Of a DNA stretch of 64,000 nucleotides, positions 62,012 through 64,000 are shown piece by piece (positions within the stretch are counted from its first letter, which is position 1; each line of letters starts with the position of its first letter). Source of the stretch: Methylobacterium pseudosasicola (GTDB lineage Bacteria > Pseudomonadota > Alphaproteobacteria > Rhizobiales > Beijerinckiaceae); NCBI RefSeq assembly GCF_900114535.1, contig NZ_FOTK01000010.1, positions 62,001-126,000 on the forward strand, given 5' to 3'. The translations under genes were made by a program, and so were the position numbers. The notes beneath the pieces were generated by a model, which was not told where the DNA came from, ran no database searches, and saw nothing but the letters and a program-made list of their open reading frames with translations.

Positions 62012-63211
62012 ATGCGGAATCACCCCCTCGGATCGGGCGTCGCGCTCGGGTTCGGTCTGCTCGCGGGCCTCGTTGCGGGGCCGGCGCGGGCCGATTTCGA
62101 CTCCTGCCTCGCCGGGATCCAGGGGCAGGCGGCGGCGGCCGGGGTGTCGGCCCAGACCTTCCAGGCGGCCACTCGCGGCATCAGCTACGACGACAAGGTG
62201 ATCGAGCTCTCGCAGGCGCAGCCCGAGTTCAAGACACCGATCTGGGACTACATGGCGGCGCTCGTGGATGACGAGCGGGTCGAGGACGGGCGCGCGGCCA
62301 TGCGGCAGAACGCATCCGCCCTGGCCCAGGCCGAATCGCGCTACGGGGTCGATCGCTACACGATCGCGGCGGTCTGGGGCGTCGAATCGAATTTCGGCAA
62401 GAACCTCGGCAAGATGCCGCTGGTGCAGTCGCTGGCGACGCTGGCCTGCTCAAACAACCGCCGCCGGGACTTCTTCCGGTCCGAGCTGATCGCCACCCTG
62501 CGGATCATCGAGCGCGGCGACATCGCACCGGAGCGGCTCACCGGCTCCTGGGCCGGCGCCTTCGGCCAGACCCAGTTCATGCCGACCACCTATCACCGGC
62601 TCGCGGTCGACGGCGACGGCGACGGGCGGCGCGACGTGGTCGATTCGGTGGCCGACGCGGTCGGCTCCACCGCCAACTTCCTGCACGTGGCCAAGTGGCA
62701 GAACGGTCAGGTCTGGGGCTACGAGGTGAAGCTGCCCCGCAGCTTCAGCGTCGCCGCCGCCGGGCGCAAGAACAAGAAGCCGATCGCCCATTGGGCCTCC
62801 CTCGGCGTGACCCGGGTGGACGGCCGCCCGCTCGCGGGCGAAGGCCCGGCCGGCATCATCGCGCCCGCCGGCCTGGACGGACCGGCCTTCCTGGTGACCA
62901 AGAACTTCGACGCGATCTACTCGTACAACGCCGCCGAATCCTACGGGCTCGCCATCGCGGTCCTGTCCGACCGTCTGCGCGGCAAGGCCGGCGTCCAGGC
63001 CGCTTGGCCCACGGACGATCCGCCCCTGTCCCGGGCCGAGCGGCGTGATCTCCAGACGCGCCTCGCCGCCCGCGGCTACGATGTCGGCGAGCCGGACGGC
63101 AAGGTCGGCCAGAAGACGCGCGACGCGATCAAGGACGTGGAGCGCAAGCTCGGCATGAATCCCACGGGCCGCCCCGGCGGCAAGGTGCTGGAGGCCCTCC
63201 GCGGGGGCTGA
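62012..63211 (+). CDS. Lytic murein transglycosylase (MltB family) with peptidoglycan-binding domain
   Basis: A 399-residue periplasmic muramidase that cleaves glycan strands to anhydro-muropeptides. Signal peptide: MRNHPLGSGVALGFGLLAGLVAGPARA. Catalytic Glu is in AAVWGVESNFGKNLG, with SWAGAFGQTQFMPTTYHRLAVDGDGDGRRD. A C-terminal peptidoglycan-binding repeat is RAERRDLQTRLAARGYDVGEPDGKVGQKTRDAIKDVERKLG. ATG at 61991 is an alternative start. Confidence 0.94.
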   Translation: MRNHPLGSGVALGFGLLAGLVAGPARADFDSCLAGIQGQAAAAGVSAQTFQAATRGISYDDKVIELSQAQPEFKTPIWDYMAALVDDERVEDGRAAMRQNASALAQAESRYGVDRYTIAAVWGVESNFGKNLGKMPLVQSLATLACSNNRRRDFFRSELIATLRIIERGDIAPERLTGSWAGAFGQTQFMPTTYHRLAVDGDGDGRRDVVDSVADAVGSTANFLHVAKWQNGQVWGYEVKLPRSFSVAAAGRKNKKPIAHWASLGVTRVDGRPLAGEGPAGIIAPAGLDGPAFLVTKNFDAIYSYNAAESYGLAIAVLSDRLRGKAGVQAAWPTDDPPLSRAERRDLQTRLAARGYDVGEPDGKVGQKTRDAIKDVERKLGMNPTGRPGGKVLEALRGG

Positions 63212-63792
63212 TCTCCGCCGGTTTGCTGGGAGCGGAGTTGGAATTTCAAAGGACGCCCAGCCCTTTCAAAGTGTTTGACCGGGACTGCTCCGCTTGCCGC
63301 AAACGTTGGGTCTTTGCGCCGCGGCTCTAGCAACCGCCCTGTCATTCCGGGACCGTGAAGTGGCGTCCCGAAATGACAGGAGTCGGTGCTGAAACGACTG
63401 AGGTCGCCGCAACTCCATGGAAAGACAGGCTCTCCCCAAGCCCCTCGCCCGCCCCCCTCCTGGCATCATCCCGAACGCCGGCCGCCCCCGTGCCAGATGA
63501 TTCACCGACGGAGCGCTTGCGCTGCTTCGCGGCGAGCTCGGGGCGATGCGGGCGCCGGCCTTGGCCGTGCGATCCCATCACATTTGATAATTGATCAAAA
63601 TACTCGCGCAGAAGTTATGATTGTCGGCCGCCAAAATCCTTTAAGTCATTTATTAAAAAATCAGATCTCTATTCATGCATAAATATATAATCTTTTGTAC
63701 TATACGAATATCGTCTTATTCAATTTGAGTCTTGAGCCCAGCATCGGCTGTGTATTATAAAAGATCCAGGCACAATCTGGGTCTGAGTTGAT
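63212..63792. other. Intergenic region with an AT-rich promoter area
   Basis: 581 bases with no convincing gene. 63338-63380 is a palindromic repeat; 63583-63599 is a palindrome TTTGAT-AATTG-ATCAAA; 63600-63790 is unusually AT-rich and should contain the promoter of the next gene. Confidence 0.55.
63338..63380. repeat. Short palindromic repeat, GTCATTCCGGGAC family
   Basis: CCTGTCATTCCGGGAC (63338-63353) and GTCCCGAAATGACAGG (63365-63380) pair with one mismatch around an 11-base loop. It is related to the arms of 36002-36142 and may terminate the lytic transglycosylase transcript. Confidence 0.75.
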
Positions 63793-64000
63793 ATGAAGTC
63801 TTCTCTCCTGCGGCTGAGTCTGTCGCGTCGCATCGCCATCATGGCTCTGTCGCCGATCTTATTGATCGGCTTGATTGGCGCCGGAGGCCTGTATTTTTAT
63901 TATCAAGAGATGATCGCCGTTCGGATTCAATCTCTACGTTCTATCGTCGAGTTGGTCATGTCTCATGCCCAGACCCTTGAGGAGCGCGTCAAGTCAGGCG
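63793..64000 (+). CDS. Membrane sensor, probable methyl-accepting chemotaxis protein (partial)
   Basis: The first 69 residues are visible. MKSSLLRLSLSRRIAIMALS is followed by a membrane helix (PILLIGLIGAGGLYFYY) and the start of a periplasmic domain (QEMIAVRIQSLRSIVELVMSH...). The arrangement and the LVMSHAQTLEERVKSG stretch resemble Cache-type chemoreceptors. The gene leaves the window, so the output domain is not seen. Confidence 0.65.
   Translation, partial: MKSSLLRLSLSRRIAIMALSPILLIGLIGAGGLYFYYQEMIAVRIQSLRSIVELVMSHAQTLEERVKSG

Overview
The window is high-GC alphaproteobacterial chromosome, and the gene set points to Methylobacterium or Methylorubrum. Three things support this. There is a hopanoid side-chain cluster (hpnL, hpnM, hpnI, hpnJ, hpnK, hpnN, hpnH). 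There is a gene of the tetrahydromethanopterin/methanofuran-linked C1 pathway (mfnF type). The pyruvate dehydrogenase locus has the alphaproteobacterial layout (eno, ftsB, pdhA, pdhB with a lipoyl domain, pdhC, lpdA). No rRNA, tRNA, CRISPR array or complete insertion sequence was seen.

Layout. 1-4.8 kb: a YbbA/YbbP-type ABC exporter divergent from a TesA-like esterase and thpR, then coaA, hisE and pyrB. 4.9-6.8 kb: a cytochrome b561-type membrane protein coupled to a Tat-exported molybdopterin oxidoreductase. 7-12.6 kb: topA and parE, with a perfect inverted-repeat element before topA and a second copy after parE. 12.7-20.5 kb: PRC-barrel protein, outer-membrane beta-barrel, RhlE-like helicase, GGDEF protein, A-type Fe-S carrier, threonine dehydratase family enzyme and several small proteins. 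20.8-31.2 kb: the PDH/eno region, interrupted by a DUF559 cassette, a Uma2 gene and a class III cyclase. 31.4-36 kb: queF, a small secreted Gly/Tyr-rich protein, a methyltransferase, kdsA and a secreted hydrolase. 36.2-49.2 kb: hopanoid region. 49.3-54.7 kb: autotransporter, RlpA, a toxin-antitoxin pair and a membrane protein. 54.7-57.3 kb: C1-cofactor genes and leuD. 57.3-64 kb: protease-like lipoprotein, XRE/DUF2975 pair, chemoreceptor, lytic transglycosylase and the start of a second membrane sensor.

How the genes work together. HpnH starts side-chain construction by making adenosylhopane. HpnI adds N-acetylglucosamine to bacteriohopanetetrol, HpnK deacetylates it to an amine, and HpnJ contracts the sugar to a cyclitol ether. 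HpnN (and probably HpnM and HpnL) moves or distributes hopanoids. A glycine-amidinotransferase homologue with its catalytic residues intact is divergent from this operon. Methylobacterium is known for guanidine-substituted bacteriohopanetetrol cyclitol ether, so this gene is a strong candidate for the missing guanidinylation enzyme and is the most exciting observation here.

Other notable signals are: a DUF559 nuclease gene bounded by 39-bp inverted repeats, inserted in the tight pdhC-lpdA junction; two perfect general-stress (EcfG) promoter matches in front of small envelope-protein genes; candidate LexA, Fur, MarR and XRE operators; several families of short palindromic repeats; and an uncharacterised HisA-like protein whose start codon abuts that of mfnF. 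All coordinates were read by eye. Start codons are noted as uncertain where they are.
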